Shown: positions 61,194 to 64,000 of the stretch, piece after piece | How the letters are laid out: every line of letters starts with the position of its first letter | How positions within the stretch are numbered: the first letter of the stretch is position 1 | NCBI RefSeq assembly: GCF_046736345.1 | Contig: NZ_CP157210.1 | Coordinates: 3,038,001 to 3,102,000 of the forward strand | Origin: Hyphococcus formosus | Lineage (GTDB): Bacteria; Pseudomonadota; Alphaproteobacteria; Caulobacterales; Parvularculaceae | Length of the DNA stretch: 64,000 nt | Direction: 5' to 3' | Translations under genes and position numbers: made by a program | Notes under the pieces: model-generated | What the model was told of the DNA's origin: nothing | The model's database searches: none | The model's input: only the letters and a program-made list of their open reading frames with translations

Positions 61194-63839
61194 ATGACCA
61201 ATCAAACTGCCAGCTTCGTAAATATCGGTGAGCGGACAAATGTAACCGGGTCCGCTGTATTCCGCCGAATGATCACCGAGGGTCGCTATCCCGACGCTGT
61301 AGAAGTCGCGCGGCAGCAGGTTGAGAATGGTGCGCAGATTATTGACGTCAATATGGATGAAGGGATGCTTGATGGCGTTGAGGCCATGCAGACTTTCTTG
61401 AACCTGTTGGCGGCTGAGCCCGATATCGCGCGTGTGCCGATCATGATCGACTCCTCTAAGTGGGAAGTGATCGAAGCCGGCCTGAAATGTGTACAGGGTA
61501 AGGCGGTCGTTAATTCGATCTCGCTTAAAGAAGGTGAAGAGCCGTTTTTGAAACAGGCTCGGATTATCCGCAGCTATGGTGCTGCGACGGTTGTGATGGC
61601 CTTTGACGAGCAAGGGCAAGCCGAAACCGCAGACGAAAAAGTGCGGATTTGTACGCGCGCCTATAAATTATTGGTGGATGAGGTTGGTTTTCCGCCGGAA
61701 GACATCATTTTTGACCCGAATATTTTTGCTGTCGCTACCGGCATCGAAGAACATAATGACTATTCGCGCGCATTTATTGATGCGGTAAAACGTATACGGA
61801 ATGAATTGCCAGGCGCGCATGTGTCTGGTGGTTTGTCAAATGTCTCGTTCTCGTTTCGTGGTAACGAACCCGTTCGCCGTGCGATGCATTCGGTATTTCT
61901 ATATCATGCCATCAAGGCCGGTATGGACATGGCGATTGTCAATGCGGGTCAGCTCGATATTTATGACGATATTGATCCCGAATTACGCGAACGCGTCGAA
62001 GATGTCATTCTGAACCGCCGCGATGATGCGACTGACCGCCTATTGGAAATTGCCGAACAATATCGCGGACAAAAAGGCGCGGTACAGGAAAAAGATTTGA
62101 GCTGGCGTGAAGGCAGCGTGAAAGAACGCCTGTCCCATGCGTTGGTGCACGGTATCAACGAATATATCATTGAAGACACCGAGGAAGCGCGCTTGGAAGC
62201 GGAGCGTCCGTTGCATGTGATTGAAGGTCCGTTGATGGACGGCATGGGCGTTGTTGGCGATCTTTTTGGCGACGGTAAAATGTTCCTGCCGCAGGTTGTG
62301 AAATCTGCGCGGGTCATGAAACAGGCTGTTGCCCATCTTCTTCCGTATATGGAAGAGGAAAAAGAGCGGCTTGGTACTGCTGATAAATCGAACGGCAAAG
62401 TATTGATGGCCACGGTCAAGGGTGATGTCCACGATATCGGCAAGAATATCGTTGGCGTTGTTTTGCAATGTAACGGCTATGAGGTGATCGACCTTGGCGT
62501 TATGGTTCCTGCAGAAACCATTTTGGAAGAAGCCAAGAAAAACGACGTCGATATTATTGGCCTGTCAGGTCTGATTACGCCGTCGCTCGATGAAATGGTT
62601 TTCGTTGGCGCGGAGATGCAGCGTCAAAATATGACCATGCCGCTCTTAATTGGCGGCGCGACGACGTCGCCTGCGCATACTGCGGTGAAAATTGAACCGG
62701 GTTTTAAAAATGCGCCAACGGTCCATGTGGCTGATGCGAGCCGGGCGGTTGGCGTCGTTTCTGCGCTGCTGTCTGATGAAGAGCGTCCGCGATTTTGGGA
62801 AAAAACCAAGGACAAATACGAGAAAATTCGCCAGTCGCGATCGGGCGGGGCCCGCAAGGAGCGTTTGGCGATTGACGACGCGCGGGCGCAGGCGATGCAG
62901 CTTGACTGGTCGAAACCAGCAGCAAAGCCAAATCTATTAGGTGTTCAAACCATTGATGACGTCTCTCTCGAAGATGTTCTGCCCTATATGGACTGGACCC
63001 CGTTCTTCATGAGTTGGGACCTTAAAGGCCGCTATCCGCAGATCCTTGATGACGACAAGCGTGGTGAGGCGGCCCGTAGTCTTTGGCGTGATGCGCAAGT
63101 TATCCTTGATAAAATGGTTAGCGAAAAATGGCTGTCCCTTCGCGGTACCGTGGGCTTTTGGCCTGCGAATGCCGAGGGTGATGATATTGTTCTTTGGACA
63201 GATGATGAGCGAGAGAAGGAGTTAGCCCGCTTTTTCTCTTTGCGTCAGCAAATGAAAAAAGAATTCGAAAATACAAATATGGCACTGTCTGATTTCCTGC
63301 GTCCCCAATCCGTCGGTGATGATTGGATTGGCGGTTTTTGTGTGACCGCAGGGCACGGCGAGGCTGAACGGTCAGAGGCGTTTCGTAAGAACAACGATGA
63401 TTATTCATCAATCATTGTGAAGGCCTTGGCGGACCGATTTGCCGAAGGGTTCGCTGAATTGTTGCATGAGCGCGTAAGGCGGAAATTGTGGGGCTATGCG
63501 CCCGACGAAAGCTTCGACTGTGATGCATTGATCGAGGAAAAATACGATGGCATTCGTCCCGCACCGGGCTATCCATCGCAACCGGATCACACCGAAAAAG
63601 AAACTTTGTTCAAGTTGCTTGAGGCTGAAAAACGCGCGGGCGTCTCGCTAACCTCGAGTTGTGCCATGACGCCGCCTGCAAGTGTATCAGGCCTTTATTT
63701 TGCGCATCCACAATCGGCGTATTTTGCGGTTGGCAAGATTGAAAAAGATCAAGTCCAAGACTACGCCAATCGAAAAAATTGGCCATTAAGCAAGGCCGAG
63801 CGCTGGCTGGGGCCGATCCTCAATTACACGCCTGAATAA
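61194..63839 (+). CDS. metH: Methionine synthase, folate-, cobalamin- and SAM-binding part (split MetH)
   Basis: 881 aa. Pterin-binding domain (about 1-290: NIGERTNVTGS, GAQIIDVNMDEGM), B12 cap (about 300-390), cobalamin domain (about 395-530) with the base-off motif DVHDIGKNIV, and the reactivation domain (about 570-880). Works with the upstream protein to methylate homocysteine. ATG 61194, GTG 61191 also possible. Confidence 0.95.
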   Translation: MTNQTASFVNIGERTNVTGSAVFRRMITEGRYPDAVEVARQQVENGAQIIDVNMDEGMLDGVEAMQTFLNLLAAEPDIARVPIMIDSSKWEVIEAGLKCVQGKAVVNSISLKEGEEPFLKQARIIRSYGAATVVMAFDEQGQAETADEKVRICTRAYKLLVDEVGFPPEDIIFDPNIFAVATGIEEHNDYSRAFIDAVKRIRNELPGAHVSGGLSNVSFSFRGNEPVRRAMHSVFLYHAIKAGMDMAIVNAGQLDIYDDIDPELRERVEDVILNRRDDATDRLLEIAEQYRGQKGAVQEKDLSWREGSVKERLSHALVHGINEYIIEDTEEARLEAERPLHVIEGPLMDGMGVVGDLFGDGKMFLPQVVKSARVMKQAVAHLLPYMEEEKERLGTADKSNGKVLMATVKGDVHDIGKNIVGVVLQCNGYEVIDLGVMVPAETILEEAKKNDVDIIGLSGLITPSLDEMVFVGAEMQRQNMTMPLLIGGATTSPAHTAVKIEPGFKNAPTVHVADASRAVGVVSALLSDEERPRFWEKTKDKYEKIRQSRSGGARKERLAIDDARAQAMQLDWSKPAAKPNLLGVQTIDDVSLEDVLPYMDWTPFFMSWDLKGRYPQILDDDKRGEAARSLWRDAQVILDKMVSEKWLSLRGTVGFWPANAEGDDIVLWTDDEREKELARFFSLRQQMKKEFENTNMALSDFLRPQSVGDDWIGGFCVTAGHGEAERSEAFRKNNDDYSSIIVKALADRFAEGFAELLHERVRRKLWGYAPDESFDCDALIEEKYDGIRPAPGYPSQPDHTEKETLFKLLEAEKRAGVSLTSSCAMTPPASVSGLYFAHPQSAYFAVGKIEKDQVQDYANRKNWPLSKAERWLGPILNYTPE

Positions 63840-63953
63840 AAAATGGCTCGCGCAGAGCAGCGGTTTTCGGGTTGATTTGATATAAGCTTCCTGCACAAAT
63901 TGTGATTCGAGTGAGTTGGCTTCGTTGCGCTCTGATATTGGAAAGTAGACTTG

Positions 63954-64000
63954 ATGAAACACCTATTGCCTGTTCTTCCCTTCGTTTTAGCCGCTGGCGT
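63954..64000 (+). CDS. Start of a probably exported protein (partial)
   Basis: ATG at 63954 opens a frame reading MKHLLPVLPFVLAAG to the window edge. The basic start and hydrophobic run look like a signal peptide. GGAAAG (63941-63946) is a plausible ribosome site. Too short to identify. Confidence 0.5.
   Translation, partial: MKHLLPVLPFVLAAG

Noticed and set aside
1..64000. CRISPR arrays, rRNA, tRNA or IS transposases
   Set aside because: No regularly spaced repeats, no cloverleaf-like segments noticed and no transposase frames seen.

Overview
The window is chromosomal DNA from a Gram-negative bacterium, most likely an alphaproteobacterium. The signs are large TonB-dependent receptors, Tat and lipoprotein signals, a DUF3008 protein, a P4-type integrase with AlpA, and metF followed by a metH split into two genes. 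I cannot fix the genus; a Sphingomonadales-like or related marine lineage is a guess. I see no rRNA, tRNA or CRISPR.

Region 1 (1-25.1 kb) is an aromatic-compound catabolic block. It holds a CobW-type GTPase, two paralogous AraC regulators, an FAD monooxygenase, an SDR and an acetamidase/formamidase-type hydrolase. It also holds three Rieske oxygenase alpha subunits, each followed by a copy of the same unrecognised ~120-aa protein. Two SnoaL/NTF2-fold proteins, a Rieske ferredoxin, a ferredoxin reductase, a racemase-fold protein and a TonB receptor complete the upper part. In the middle is the catechol branch of the beta-ketoadipate pathway (catB, catC, catA, pcaI, pcaF, pcaD) under a divergent LysR regulator; pcaJ is missing. 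Two ATAC-N7-GTAT sites of the CatM/BenM type link the lower pathway to the upper operon. The growth substrate is not identifiable, but catechol is the likely central intermediate.

Region 2 (25.5-28.7 kb) is a small integrative module: HTH protein, AlpA, unknown protein and tyrosine integrase. It sits between the catabolic block and housekeeping genes, so the block may have arrived as an island.

Region 3 (28.9-40.4 kb) is mixed. It has a frameshifted SDR, a DUF2938/MerR divergent pair around a SoxR-box-like palindrome, small membrane proteins and a VTT-domain protein. A probable peptide-uptake set follows (atypical M19 dipeptidase, XRE-cupin regulator, TonB receptor), then two convergent paralogous TPR proteins and an antiquitin-type aldehyde dehydrogenase.

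Region 4 (40.7-59.1 kb) is the most interesting part: a compact hybrid PKS-NRPS locus. Order: phosphopantetheinyl transferase; FkbH-ACP; KS-AT; ACP-aminotransferase-C; A-PCP; docking-C-A-PCP; type II thioesterase on the other strand; two alpha/beta hydrolases with unusual nucleophile elbows; and a polysaccharide-type flippase. Read collinearly it would load a C3 hydroxyacyl starter (glyceryl-like), extend it with malonate, convert the beta-keto group to a beta-amine and add two amino acids. Both A domains give the same glycine-like code. There is no thioesterase domain on the assembly line. This looks like a new small beta-amino lipid-free peptide/polyketide or a decoration unit handed to a flippase.

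Region 5 (59.1-64 kb) is the methionine operon metF-metH(N)-metH(C) behind a palindromic operator, with the start of a secreted protein at the right edge.
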